Position numbers and translations under genes: made by a program
The notes under the pieces: model-generated
Told to the model about the DNA's origin: nothing
Databases searched by the model: none
What the model saw: only the letters and a program-made list of their open reading frames with translations
Shown here: positions 5,750-15,075 of the stretch, in pieces
How the letters are laid out: every line of letters begins with the position of its first letter
How positions within the stretch are numbered: position 1 is the stretch's first letter
Assembly (NCBI GenBank): GCA_946407735.1
Contig: CAMJPL010000018.1
Coordinates: forward strand, 1-54,015
DNA: 54,015 bases
Source of the DNA: an uncultured Clostridia bacterium
GTDB lineage: Bacteria > Bacillota > Clostridia > Oscillospirales > CAG-272
Direction of reading: 5' to 3'

Positions 5750-7540
5750 TTACTCCTCAGACCTGACAACGGCGATTCCGAGATCTTCGAGCGACTGCGG
5801 ATCGGCGATATTCGGGCACTCCGACATCAGCTCGGAGGCGTTCTGCATCTTCGGGAAGGCGATGACGTCACGTATATCGTCGAGACCGAGCAGCAGCGTC
5901 ACGAGACGGTCAAGTCCGAACGCCATGCCGCCGTGCGGCGGAGCGCCGTATTTATAGGCATCCATGAGGAACCCGAATTTGGCTCTCGCGGTCTCCTCCG
6001 GTATGCCTATCGCTCTGAGCACATGATCCTGCAGCGCCGGATCGTTAATTCTCATCGCTCCGCCGCCCGCCTCGGTGCCGTTTATAACGATATCGAAGGC
6101 GGTGGAGTTCACCTTGAGCGGATCGCTGTCGAGATACTGAATATCGTCCTCGACGGGCATCGTGAACGGGTTGTGGGTCGCGTCGATCTCTCCCGTCTCG
6201 TCGTCCTTCTCAAACAGCGGGAAATCGGTTATCCAGAGAAGCTTGTAATCATCCCTGCGGATAAGATCCATCTTTCTCGCCATATGGCAGCGGAGAGCGC
6301 CGAGGGTGTCGCATACGACCTTTTCCCTGTCGGCTATGATAAGTATGAGGTCTCCGTCCTCGAAGCCGACAGCTTCCCTGACGGCGCTGTTTTCCTCATC
6401 GGTAAGGAATTTCGCGTAAGACGAGCTGATCTCACCGCCGGCAGACTTGTACCACGCTACGCCCTTGGCCTTGTAAGAAGCCGCGAAAACGGCGAGAGCG
6501 TCTATCTCCTTACGGCTGAACTTCGCGCCGTTTTTGACGTTTATGGCCCTGATATACCCGTTGTTCGCGATAGCTCCGGCGAACACCTTGAAGGCGCAGT
6601 TTCTCAGGATATCGGTGAGGTCGACGATCTCCATGCCGAAGCGGAGGTCGGGCTTGTCCGAGCCGAATCTGAGCATCGCTTCCCTGTAGGTCATACGCTT
6701 GAGAGGATGCTCGATGTCTATTCCCTTGATCTCATGGAAGATGAATTTGAGGAATCTCTCGTTCACTTCCATTATGTCGTCTACCGTGACGAACGACATC
6801 TCAAGGTCGATCTGAGTGAAATCGGGCTGGCGGTCGGCTCTGAGGTCCTCGTCGCGGAAGCATCTGGCGATCTGGAAATATCTGTCGAAGCCGGATACCA
6901 TAAGCAGCTGCTTATACAGCTGAGGGGACTGCGGAAGGGCGTAGAATTTGCCGTTATGAACGCGGCTCGGGACGAGATAATCCCTAGCTCCCTCGGGAGT
7001 CGGCTTCACGAGATACGGCGTTTCGATATCTATAAATCCGTTCTCCGTATAGAAATCGCGGGTGAGCTTGCTTATGCGGCTGCGCATGAGCAGATTATAC
7101 TGAACGTCGGGACGCCTTAGATCGAGATAACGGTATTTCATCCTCAGATCGGTGCGGACGTCGCTGTTCTCGACTATCTCGAACGGAGGCGTTTCGGCGG
7201 TACCGAGGACCTTCAGGCTCTCGACGGCGATCTCGATCTCGCCCGTCGGGATGTTTTTGTTCACGGCTCCCTCGCCGCGTGGACGAACAGTCCCGGTCGC
7301 CGAAAGAACATATTCGGATCTCGTTTTGAATGCCTTATCGAATACAGCGCGGTCGGTATTGTCGTCAAACGCGAGCTGTATTATGCCCGTTCTGTCACGA
7401 AGGTCTATAAATATCAGCGATCCGAGGTCGCGCTGGCGCTGGACCCAGCCCATCGCCGTGACCTTGCTTCCTATATCGGCCGAAGTGAACTCGCCGCAGT
7501 ATTTCGTCCTTTTTTCGTTCCTCGAAAGAAATTCCGCCAT
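5750..7540 (-). CDS. aspS: Aspartate--tRNA ligase
   Basis: The 596-aa protein has the bacterial AspRS layout: an N-terminal OB-fold anticodon-binding domain (about 1-110, VTAMGWVQRQRDLGSLIFIDLRD), the class II catalytic domain with motif 1 near TRDFYTENGFIDIETP, motif 2 in FRDEDLRADRQPDFTQID and motif 3 in AFGLDRLVTLLLG, and the bacterial GAD insertion in the middle. It charges tRNA-Asp with aspartate in the cytoplasm. ATG 7540 is preceded by AAAGG at proper spacing. It is the first gene of the minus-strand unit that continues with two CNNM proteins. Whether it is discriminating or also charges tRNA-Asn was not determined. Confidence 0.97.
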   Translation of the reverse strand: MAEFLSRNEKRTKYCGEFTSADIGSKVTAMGWVQRQRDLGSLIFIDLRDRTGIIQLAFDDNTDRAVFDKAFKTRSEYVLSATGTVRPRGEGAVNKNIPTGEIEIAVESLKVLGTAETPPFEIVENSDVRTDLRMKYRYLDLRRPDVQYNLLMRSRISKLTRDFYTENGFIDIETPYLVKPTPEGARDYLVPSRVHNGKFYALPQSPQLYKQLLMVSGFDRYFQIARCFRDEDLRADRQPDFTQIDLEMSFVTVDDIMEVNERFLKFIFHEIKGIDIEHPLKRMTYREAMLRFGSDKPDLRFGMEIVDLTDILRNCAFKVFAGAIANNGYIRAINVKNGAKFSRKEIDALAVFAASYKAKGVAWYKSAGGEISSSYAKFLTDEENSAVREAVGFEDGDLILIIADREKVVCDTLGALRCHMARKMDLIRRDDYKLLWITDFPLFEKDDETGEIDATHNPFTMPVEDDIQYLDSDPLKVNSTAFDIVINGTEAGGGAMRINDPALQDHVLRAIGIPEETARAKFGFLMDAYKYGAPPHGGMAFGLDRLVTLLLGLDDIRDVIAFPKMQNASELMSECPNIADPQSLEDLGIAVVRSEE

Positions 7541-7569
7541 ATCATTTGCCTTTCATCTGTCTTATGTTT

Positions 7570-8679
7570 TTATCTGTCGAATGAAGCCATCACCGTGTTG
7601 TGAAGCTGTCTTCTGAATCTGAAAATGCGGTCACTCTGTCTTGTAAAGTGCACCCTGTTGCAGAGAAACAGGGTATATATGCCCGTCCTGTTGTCCACAT
7701 ACAGCGACGGTCCGGTGAATCCGTTGTGCCCGTACGAGCCGACCGAATAAAGATCGCTCATCGCCGAGAACTCATTCTCGCCGAGCAGCTGGAAGCCCCA
7801 TCCCCTGTTCATGTCTCCGTCCATCATACCCGGCGTACGGTTCGTCACCGCGGCCTCGAAGCAGGCGTGTGACAGGAAGCCTTCTCCGCGTCTTGACAGC
7901 ATCGAAGCGAACTTCACCATATCCCCGGCGCAGGAGAAGACGCCGGCGTTTCCGGACAGACCGTCAAGAGACCTCGCGTTTTCGTCATGCACGACGCCGC
8001 AGATATATCTGCCCATATCGGCGTTGTACTCAGTCGCGGCTATCTCGTCCGGAGAATACCCGTGCTTCAAGGGATTATAACATGTGCGGTCCATATCGAG
8101 CGGGCCGAACACATATTCGTCGGCGAGAAGATCTATCGTTTTCCCGGATATCTTCTCGAGGATCTTCGCCAGAAGAATGAATCCCATGCATGAGTATATG
8201 CACTTTGTCCCGGTCTCGTACTCGAGAGGATGATTCAGTATCTTCTCAGCCGCCTTGCTGCTGTCGCCCTCTATCTCGAACAGATGGAAATACGCGCTGA
8301 AGCCGCTCGTATGGGTCATGAGCTGAGATATCGTGATATACTTTTTATCATCCGGGGCGTCGGGATAATACATGCCTATCGTGTCGCGCATCGTTATTAT
8401 CCCCTTCTCGAGGAATCTCAGCGCGATCATGGTAGTTGAGACAAGCTTCGAGCATGAGGCGAGATCCCACATCGTGTCCCATCTGACCGGAATCATCCCC
8501 TTTTCGGCGGACGGGATGACGTCGAGACACGGATCATCGTCGGAAAACCATCTCGAATAACCGATCAGCTTTTTGTAATAGATATCGTTGCCTCTGCCGA
8601 CCACGCAGACGGCTCCCGGAAAAGCCTTTCTTTCGTACGCCGATTCGATCAGGGCGTCAAGATCATCGCTGTATCTCAT
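7570..8679 (-). CDS. Serine hydrolase, class C beta-lactamase/esterase family
   Basis: The 369-aa protein has the beta-lactamase-like fold. The nucleophile motif SxxK is seen as SCSK (in DLASCSKLVSTT), the second motif as YSC where YSN or YAN is usual, and the third as HNG in GHNGFTGPS. The family includes esterases, D-aminopeptidases and low-molecular-weight penicillin-binding proteins; true beta-lactamase activity is unlikely. There is no signal peptide, so it should act in the cytoplasm. It lies 29 bp upstream of aspS on the same strand. The variant second motif (Cys for Asn) could affect activity. Confidence 0.82.
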   Translation of the reverse strand: MRYSDDLDALIESAYERKAFPGAVCVVGRGNDIYYKKLIGYSRWFSDDDPCLDVIPSAEKGMIPVRWDTMWDLASCSKLVSTTMIALRFLEKGIITMRDTIGMYYPDAPDDKKYITISQLMTHTSGFSAYFHLFEIEGDSSKAAEKILNHPLEYETGTKCIYSCMGFILLAKILEKISGKTIDLLADEYVFGPLDMDRTCYNPLKHGYSPDEIAATEYNADMGRYICGVVHDENARSLDGLSGNAGVFSCAGDMVKFASMLSRRGEGFLSHACFEAAVTNRTPGMMDGDMNRGWGFQLLGENEFSAMSDLYSVGSYGHNGFTGPSLYVDNRTGIYTLFLCNRVHFTRQSDRIFRFRRQLHNTVMASFDR

Positions 8680-8723
8680 CGTATTTCACCATTACGCTCC
8701 AAAATGCAGCCTGTAAGTTTCGC

Positions 8724-10184
8724 TCAGTTGTGATCGGAAGCGGCTCTGGAAGATATCTCCTTGAGAAGCGAATGCTTCATGTCCCAGAGCTTCTGCGAGA
8801 GATCGACATAATAATTGTGAGGGTACTCGAAGCGCTTGACTTCGTCCCACTGCCGGTCTATCTCATTTTTGCACCGCTCCCTTATCTGCTCCGTCGTCGG
8901 AAGGTCGTACACGAGCTTTCCGCTCTTGAAAATCGGGACGAGCAGCTCTTCCGCGCTGAAATCGGTCAGCGTCTTCGTCTTCCATGTGTAGTCGGGATCA
9001 AAGATCGTGAGAGGCTTCGACGGATCGATCTCCTCGTCATGCGTGCAGATAAGGTCCGCTATCGCCTTGCCGCTTTTGTTCTCGTACAGGCGGTACAGCT
9101 TCTTGAAGCCGGGATTCGTTATCTTCGAGGTGTTCTCCGAAATCTTTATCTTCGGTGTGATGCTCCCGTCGGATTCCTCTACCGCGGCGAGTTTGTAAAC
9201 GCCTCCGAACACCGGGTCGCTCTTGGACGTGACGAGACGCTCGCCGACACCGAATGTGTCGATGGAAGCGCCCTGCTGCAGGATGTCGCGGATGATATAT
9301 TCGTCGAGCGAATTGGACGCGCAGACGGTGAAGTTGTTCAGACCCGCGTCATCGAGCATCTGACGGGCTTTCTTCGAGAGATAAGTCAGGTCTCCGCTGT
9401 CTATCCTTATTCCGCCGTGAGTTATGCCGCATTCCTTGAACGCTCTGATGGCGTTCGGTATGCCGCTTTTCAGCACATTGTACGTATCGACGAGCAGCAC
9501 CGCCGAATCAGGATAAAGCTGGCAGTATTTGACAAACGCCGTATATTCGTCGTCGAACATCTGCACCCATGAGTGTGCCATCGTCCCGACGGCAGGCACT
9601 CCGAAACGCTCCTCGGCTATCGTGCAAGCCGTCCCGGAGCAGCCGGCGATATACGCGGCTCGAGCGCCCAATATCGCGGCGTCGGCTCCCTGAGCGCGTC
9701 TCGAGCCGAATTCAGCGACAGGTCTTCCCTGCGCCGCCCTCACGATCCTGTTGGCCTTTGTGGCGATGAGAGACTGGTGATTTATGGCGAGAAGAATGAA
9801 CGTCTCGACGAACTGCGCCTGAACTGACGGCGCGCGGACGGTGAGGATCGGCTCACCCGGGAATATCGGCGTTCCCTCCGGGACGGCCCAGATATCACCG
9901 GTAAATCTGAATGTCCTGAGATAATCGAGAAAATCGTCGCTGAATATCTTTTTCGACCTGAGATAACTTATGTCGTCTTCCGTGAATTCAAGATCCGAGA
10001 TATAGTTTATGACCTGTTCGAGTCCGCACATAATCGCGAATCCGCCCTTGTCGGGTATCTGACGGAAGAACATGTCGAAATATGAGATCTTGTCTGACCA
10101 GCCGTTGCAAAAATAGCCGTTGGCCATCGTAAGCTCATAAAAGTCGCATAACAGGGTATGGTTTTCACGGAAAGCGTTGATCAT
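8724..10184 (-). CDS. pncB: Nicotinate phosphoribosyltransferase
   Basis: The 486-aa protein joins nicotinate to PRPP to give nicotinate mononucleotide in NAD salvage. Recognisable parts are the N-terminal LLCDFYELTMANGYF, the FGSRRAQGADAA segment, TYNVLKSGIPNAI and the GGIRIDSGDLTYLSKKARQ loop, all typical of the NAPRTase family in Firmicutes. I start it at ATG 10184, where the family homology begins; an earlier TTG at 10211 adds nine poorly conserved residues. AAGGA precedes ATG 10184 at a rather long spacing. It is followed, after 44 bp, by the serine hydrolase gene on the same strand. Confidence 0.95.
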   Translation of the reverse strand: MINAFRENHTLLCDFYELTMANGYFCNGWSDKISYFDMFFRQIPDKGGFAIMCGLEQVINYISDLEFTEDDISYLRSKKIFSDDFLDYLRTFRFTGDIWAVPEGTPIFPGEPILTVRAPSVQAQFVETFILLAINHQSLIATKANRIVRAAQGRPVAEFGSRRAQGADAAILGARAAYIAGCSGTACTIAEERFGVPAVGTMAHSWVQMFDDEYTAFVKYCQLYPDSAVLLVDTYNVLKSGIPNAIRAFKECGITHGGIRIDSGDLTYLSKKARQMLDDAGLNNFTVCASNSLDEYIIRDILQQGASIDTFGVGERLVTSKSDPVFGGVYKLAAVEESDGSITPKIKISENTSKITNPGFKKLYRLYENKSGKAIADLICTHDEEIDPSKPLTIFDPDYTWKTKTLTDFSAEELLVPIFKSGKLVYDLPTTEQIRERCKNEIDRQWDEVKRFEYPHNYYVDLSQKLWDMKHSLLKEISSRAASDHN

Positions 10185-10323
10185 AATGTTTGCCAGTCCT
10201 TGATTTTTCAAAAGTTCCGCGGCTGCGATATAATGTTATATATTATACTATATTTTCGAGCCGGTGTAAAGTTACTTTTTATTAACGTTAAAACAAGCGG
10301 ATGATATGTTTTTTATCGTATAT

Positions 10324-10956
10324 CTATTCCGGCAGCGGAGATGCGCCGCTGTCGATCAGCAGCCTCGTCTTTTCCAGCTTTTCATCCGCGCTCGAAAAAT
10401 CCTCCGCCGTCATCTTAAGCGTTTTTTCGATCTCCTCCTGATTCGGGATGGTCTTTTTGTACTTTATCTGATGCTCGAGCGAGGCCCAACAGTCCATGAC
10501 GATAGTTCTGAGCTGTATCTCGGCGGCTATCTCGACGCCGTTCTCGACGATCGAGCAGACGATGTGATAGCTGCGGTAGCCGTTTGATTTCGGATGCTTT
10601 ATATAATCCTTTTCACACGATATGTTTATGTCTTTCCATTCCCGCAGCTTCCCGGCCATGACATATACATCGCCGATATATGTGCAGACGACCCTTACGC
10701 CGACGGAATCATGGACGGCGGTCAGCGAATTCTCGGGGGAAACCTCTATCCCGCGCCTTTTCAGCTTTGCTTTCATGCTCTGCGCCGATTTGATCCTCGA
10801 CGCTATATGCTCGACCGGATCGCGTTTCCCTTCCGCCCTGCAGCTGTCCGAATAATCCGTAACGAACGCGCATATCCTGTCAATAGCGTCTCTCAGAAGC
10901 GGGTAGAAATTCCCGTAAAAAACAGCGTCATCGGCGCTGTAGGAAATAAGATTCAT
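10324..10956 (-). CDS. Small alarmone synthetase (RelA/SpoT synthetase domain)
   Basis: The 210-aa protein holds a lone RelA/SpoT-type synthetase domain, as in RelQ/RelP. The hallmark is HPKSNGYRSYHIVC, with the G-loop and catalytic region in CEKDYIKHPKSNGYRS and a later MDCWASLEHQIKYK segment. It transfers pyrophosphate from ATP to GDP or GTP to make (p)ppGpp. There is no hydrolase, TGS or ACT domain, so it is not the long Rel protein. It stands alone on the minus strand. It ends in TAG, which shows that TAG is an ordinary stop codon in this genome (relevant to the broken CstA gene). Confidence 0.9.
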   Translation of the reverse strand: MNLISYSADDAVFYGNFYPLLRDAIDRICAFVTDYSDSCRAEGKRDPVEHIASRIKSAQSMKAKLKRRGIEVSPENSLTAVHDSVGVRVVCTYIGDVYVMAGKLREWKDINISCEKDYIKHPKSNGYRSYHIVCSIVENGVEIAAEIQLRTIVMDCWASLEHQIKYKKTIPNQEEIEKTLKMTAEDFSSADEKLEKTRLLIDSGASPLPE

Positions 10957-11109
10957 ATTATCACTCCGGCAGTTTCCGAATACGTTTACAGTATATCATA
11001 AATCCATCTCCGTGTCAAGAAATAAAAATAGGAGAACTCTTAAATTGTCTTCGATATCGACAGACGCGTTTAACAGCCATGCCTGTGACGGCATCCGTAC
11101 ATAATAAAT

Positions 11110-11145
11110 CCGGCCGGTCATCCCGGATACAGGATGACCAGCCGG
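11110..11145 (-). terminator. Terminator of the GH36 gene
   Basis: A 14-bp stem with one mismatch (11110-11123 with 11132-11145) lies 20 bp after the GH36 stop and is followed on the minus strand by ATTTATTATG. Confidence 0.7.
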
Positions 11146-11164
11146 TATGGCATGATCGCTTTAT

Positions 11165-13300
11165 TTATTCGGCGGCGCTTATCAGGATAAGCTCGCTGCT
11201 CATGCTCGACGGGATCCTTACCCTTATCCCGTCGTTTATCATGTCGGCGCCGTACGCCTCATATCTTTTCCCGCTGTTGTCGAGGGTCACGATATAGTCC
11301 TTCCCGGCGTCGAGACCGCGCGGATAGATGGTGATCTCGCTTTTTTTCGATCCCGCCGCGCTGAATACTCCGATTGTATCGCGGACGCCGTCCTTTGACG
11401 CCAGCTCGAGCACGGCAGTCTCTCCGCGCTTCATGGAGTCGGTCGACTCGCTGTGATGGAAGATAAGGGAGTTGCAGATATACGGCCTTATGAATTCCTT
11501 ATAGACCTTCACTTCATGCTCGACAAAAGCGAAGGCTTCATCATTCATGGCCGCCTCGCGCGGGCTGAGCACGTTGAGGCTCACATGTCCGAACATGGCG
11601 TTGCGCATATGGTAGTCGAGAGTGCCGGCGGTATGGCAGCCCATGCCGGCTACAAGGCGGTCGACCCTCTCCGGCGGCAGGGCAATCGTCATGCCGTTCG
11701 TTATCATCAGCGATCTCGGCGGTATCTGCCTGTCCGATACCCATGAATGGCTGAAATATCTCAGCAGACCGACATCGGTGCGGCCGCCGCCTCCGGCGCA
11801 GTTCTCGAATACCACGTCGGGGAAACGCTTTTTAAGTCTCTCGTACATCGAATAGACCGCAAGATAATGGCGGACGGCTCTGTCCTCCGTGACGCCGTCA
11901 CGTCTTCCGCAGTGGAAATAGCTGCTCGATGAGACGTTGTAGTCGATGCGCAGAAGATCCATGCCGTACTCTTCGATGCAGCGCGCTGTTTCCTCCTCGG
12001 CCCACGCGGCGGCATCGGGATTCGTCATGTCGATAAAGCCGGAAACGCTGCCGTCTGGATAGCGGCTGAGCCATTCGGGATGTTCCTTCATGACATCCTC
12101 GTTCCCGAGCCGTTCGGGCTCCATCCACATGCCGAACTTCATGCCCTTCGAGCGGGCGTAATCGCGCATCTCGACGATACCGTTCGGATAGCGGTCCCTG
12201 TCGTCATGCCAGTTGCCTGTCTTGTACCATTCTCCCTGCATACCGGGCTTCATGTACCATCCGGCGTCGATTATGAAGACCTCGGCGCCCATCCTCGACA
12301 GCTGATCGATGAACTGCTTCGTCGTCTCGACGCTCATATCGTGCTCGGGGCCCATGCCGCCGCCGACATACATCTGCGGCTCGGCCGCCTCCGGCATATT
12401 GAGGACGGAACGGCGGAAATGCTCGTTCATCGCGTTGACGGCGTCGTCAAGCCCTCCGGCGATCATGCCGATATGCATCGACGGAGTGGTGAAGGTCTCT
12501 TTCGCGGACAGCACATATATCGGATCCCATCCGGCGAGCGCGGCGTTGAATGAGGACAGCGCCGTGTTGTTCTCCGGCAGAGCCTGTATGTCGAAATCGA
12601 AGCGGTAACCAGCCGACCACCCGAGCTGACCGTACAGGATGGTCCCCATCACGTTGTTGCGGAGCATGAACAGCGGATGGCGGTGACGCTCGCGTCCCCA
12701 TCTGCCGGATATCGACGTCTGATCCGGCTTGAGATCGCGCCACTCGAAATCACCCTCCATGCAGCCGCCGTCGTTTATGAAATATCCGAGTGAATATATG
12801 CTTCCTATATTGCCGTAAGGATATCTCTGGCTGCGGTCAACCGTGTCGACGCCTCCGCTCATGATCGAAATGCCGGAAAGCGAGATCGCCCTGTCGCCGG
12901 TATTTTCGATCCTGAGGAACCTCTCGAAGGCGGCAGAGCCGTCGAGCTTTGTCACGACCGTTATGTCGAGCGGCATTACCGTGCTCCTCAGCTTCACCTC
13001 AGCCGTGAGGACGCCGCCGTCCTCGTTTTTTTCAAAGCCGACGTATTCAAGGAATCTCGAGACGTCGCGGCCGTCGGCCGATAGTCTGAATGATGACGGC
13101 TCCCAGAACATGCTCGGTTTCAGGCGGCTCGAATCTCCCGATAGGACGTCAAGCGGATATCCGGCAGAATTCCATCCGGCGCTCGACAGCATGCCGCCCT
13201 GGAAAACCTCCTCATATACCGTCAGCCCCGTCCTGTAGCAGAAGGCCGGAGCTCCGACAGGTGAAAGATAAACATCTTTGAAGACAGTGTCGTATTTCAT
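11165..13300 (-). CDS. GH36 alpha-galactosidase
   Basis: The 711-aa protein has a beta-sandwich N-domain (about 1-300), a central TIM barrel and a C-terminal beta domain, the GH36 layout. The nucleophile is D453 in LLRIDYN and the acid/base is D523 in SWVSDRQIPPRS; DAGWYMKPG and MWMEPERLG are also family hallmarks. It would release alpha-1,6-galactose from raffinose-type sugars or galactomannan; galactosaminidase-type specificity within the family cannot be excluded. ATG 13300 is preceded by GAGGT and the homology begins there. There is no signal peptide, so it acts on imported sugars. It has its own promoter and terminator. Confidence 0.93.
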   Translation of the reverse strand: MKYDTVFKDVYLSPVGAPAFCYRTGLTVYEEVFQGGMLSSAGWNSAGYPLDVLSGDSSRLKPSMFWEPSSFRLSADGRDVSRFLEYVGFEKNEDGGVLTAEVKLRSTVMPLDITVVTKLDGSAAFERFLRIENTGDRAISLSGISIMSGGVDTVDRSQRYPYGNIGSIYSLGYFINDGGCMEGDFEWRDLKPDQTSISGRWGRERHRHPLFMLRNNVMGTILYGQLGWSAGYRFDFDIQALPENNTALSSFNAALAGWDPIYVLSAKETFTTPSMHIGMIAGGLDDAVNAMNEHFRRSVLNMPEAAEPQMYVGGGMGPEHDMSVETTKQFIDQLSRMGAEVFIIDAGWYMKPGMQGEWYKTGNWHDDRDRYPNGIVEMRDYARSKGMKFGMWMEPERLGNEDVMKEHPEWLSRYPDGSVSGFIDMTNPDAAAWAEEETARCIEEYGMDLLRIDYNVSSSSYFHCGRRDGVTEDRAVRHYLAVYSMYERLKKRFPDVVFENCAGGGGRTDVGLLRYFSHSWVSDRQIPPRSLMITNGMTIALPPERVDRLVAGMGCHTAGTLDYHMRNAMFGHVSLNVLSPREAAMNDEAFAFVEHEVKVYKEFIRPYICNSLIFHHSESTDSMKRGETAVLELASKDGVRDTIGVFSAAGSKKSEITIYPRGLDAGKDYIVTLDNSGKRYEAYGADMINDGIRVRIPSSMSSELILISAAE

Positions 13301-13336
13301 GGCTGTACCTCGTTTTGAGATTGTTCGGCATCTATA

Positions 13337-13365
13337 ATTATAATATAAATCCCTGGCGAATGCAA
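13337..13365 (-). promoter_or_regulatory. Promoter of the GH36 gene
   Basis: On the minus strand TTGCAT (13365-13360) and TATAAT (13342-13337) are separated by 17 bp, about 37 bp before the start codon. Confidence 0.65.
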
Positions 13366-13460
13366 TACCATTTTGTCGTTTCCATGGCAAAATGCGGCGC
13401 GATTTTACCGTTTTCCACCGCGGTATATCATCCAAACGCCGATATATCGGATGATTTTCG

Positions 13461-14903
13461 TTATTTTTCCGGTTTCCTCACAGCCCCATACAGCTTTATC
13501 AGATACACGCAGAGCGCCGCGACAGACGCCGCGGCTCCGACAGCGTATGAAACGGTCTGATTCAGCCGGAAGCCCTCGTCGGCGATCAGTATATATGTGA
13601 CGCTGACGGCTGTCATAAACGCCGCCGGCAGAGCCGTGACAAGTGACGCGAGGCGCTTATTGCCTTCCTTCAGCAGGTACGCCGCGGACACCCACAGAGC
13701 GATCATGGCAAGAGTCTGGTTGCTCCATGAGAAATAGCGCCATATTATCTGGAAGCCGTTATTGTTGACAAGTGCGTACCATGTCAGCAGTCCGCCCGCC
13801 AAAAGCAGCGGGATCGTGATGATGAGGCGGTTCCTGAGGCTCTTCTGCTCAAGCCTGAAAATCTCGGCGAGTATCAGTCTCGCGCTTCTGAAAGCCGTGT
13901 CGCCGGACGTGATGGGGCAGATGACGACACCTGCTACGGCGAGTATCCCGCCGACAACTCCGAGCACGCCTGTCGAGATCTCATAAACGACGTTCGACGC
14001 TCCGTTCCCGAGAGCCTCGCTAAGCAGCTGAGTGCCGCCGTAGAAGGAGACTCCTGCCGCCGCCCATACGAGAGCGATCACCGATTCGCTTATCATGGCA
14101 CCGTAGAACACCCTTCTCCCCTCTTTCTCGGAGACAAGGCATTTCGCGATCATGGGCGACTGTGTCGCGTGAAAGCCGGAGATCGCGCCGCAGGCGACCG
14201 TGACGAACATATACGGCTATACGGGAGTGCCCTCCGGATGCAGGTTTTCAAGCGTGATTTCGGGGATCACATACCTTCCGCCGGAGAATATGATGCCGCC
14301 GATCACGGTCGCCGCCATGACTATCAGCAGCACGCCGAATATCGGGTACAGTTTTCCGATCAGCTTATCTATCGGCAGCAGAGTCGCGAGAAGATAATAT
14401 ATGAGTATCACGACCGCCCAGAACGTGCCGTTCATCCAGTCGGGCGTCAGCCTGCTGAGCAGCCCGGCGGGACTCGTGACAAACACGGTGCCGCAGAGGA
14501 CGAGCAGCACGACCGAGAAAACTCTCATTATCGCCTTGACCGCCCTGCCGAGATAGCTTCCCGACAGCTCGGCTATTGAAGCGCCGTCGTGTCTCAGGCT
14601 TATCATGCCGCTCATATAGTCGTGAACTGCGCCGCCTAAGATGGATCCCAATACGATCCAGATGAATACGACCGGGCCGAACACCGCTCCCATAAGCGCG
14701 CCGAAGATCGGTCCTGTCCCGGCGATGTTCAGAAGCTGTATGAGAAAAGCCTTCCAGCTTTTCATCGGGACAAAGTCGACGCCGTCGTTTTTCGATACGG
14801 CAGGCGTGGTCCTGCCGTCGGGAGCGAAGATCGACTCAATGATTCTGCCGTAAACGATATATCCGATAAGAAGCACCGCGAGTGAAATCAGAAGTGAGAC
14901 CAT
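13461..14903 (-). pseudogene. Carbon starvation protein CstA family, interrupted by one amber codon
   Basis: Two ORFs in the same frame (14903-14217 and 14210-13461) together make one CstA-family permease of 480 codons. The N-part has GTGPIFGALMGAVFGP and HDYMSGMISLRHDGAS; the C-part has FVTVACGAISGFHATQSP. They are separated only by TAG-CCG-TAT: the sequence reads P-V-stop-P-Y-M-F-V-T, where relatives carry tryptophan (P-x-W-P). A single TGG to TAG change explains the break; there is no frameshift. CstA proteins import peptides or pyruvate through many membrane helices. The second ATG (14210) has no good ribosome binding site. It may be a recent nonsense mutation, a strain variant or a sequencing error. 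TAG ends another gene here, so recoding is unlikely. Confidence 0.85.
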
Positions 14904-15031
14904 GCCTGCCGTCCTTGAAGCTGTAATTCATGATAATGATGATATATCATACCATACATTTATTACAATCATGTGACCAATTTAGCCGCCGGGCATTCCG
15001 CTTAATATAAAATCATCGGCAAAACGGAAAA

Positions 15032-15058
15032 GGAAGCCGCCGCGCGGCTTCCTTTCGG
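15032..15058 (-). terminator. Terminator of the transketolase operon
   Basis: GGAAGCCG (15032-15039) pairs with CGGCTTCC (15045-15052). On the minus strand it is followed by TTTTCCGTTTTG. It lies 24 bp after the stop at 15076. Confidence 0.75.
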
Positions 15059-15075
15059 GATATGCTTTATTATTA

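Noticed and set aside
5933..7120. Long plus-strand frame opposite aspS
   Set aside because: It is the antisense shadow of a clear AspRS gene; the open frame follows from GC-rich codon use.
13439..13450. Perfect 12-bp palindrome CCGATATATCGG as an operator for the GH36 gene
   Set aside because: It lies about 75 bp upstream of the GH36 -35 box and inside a larger hairpin just after the CstA stop, so it is more likely part of a transcript-end structure; nothing else supports an operator.
14217..14219. Possible recoding of TAG as a sense codon in the CstA-family gene
   Set aside because: TAG serves as the natural stop of the alarmone synthetase gene at 10324-10326, and no suppressor tRNA is visible; a nonsense mutation or error is simpler.
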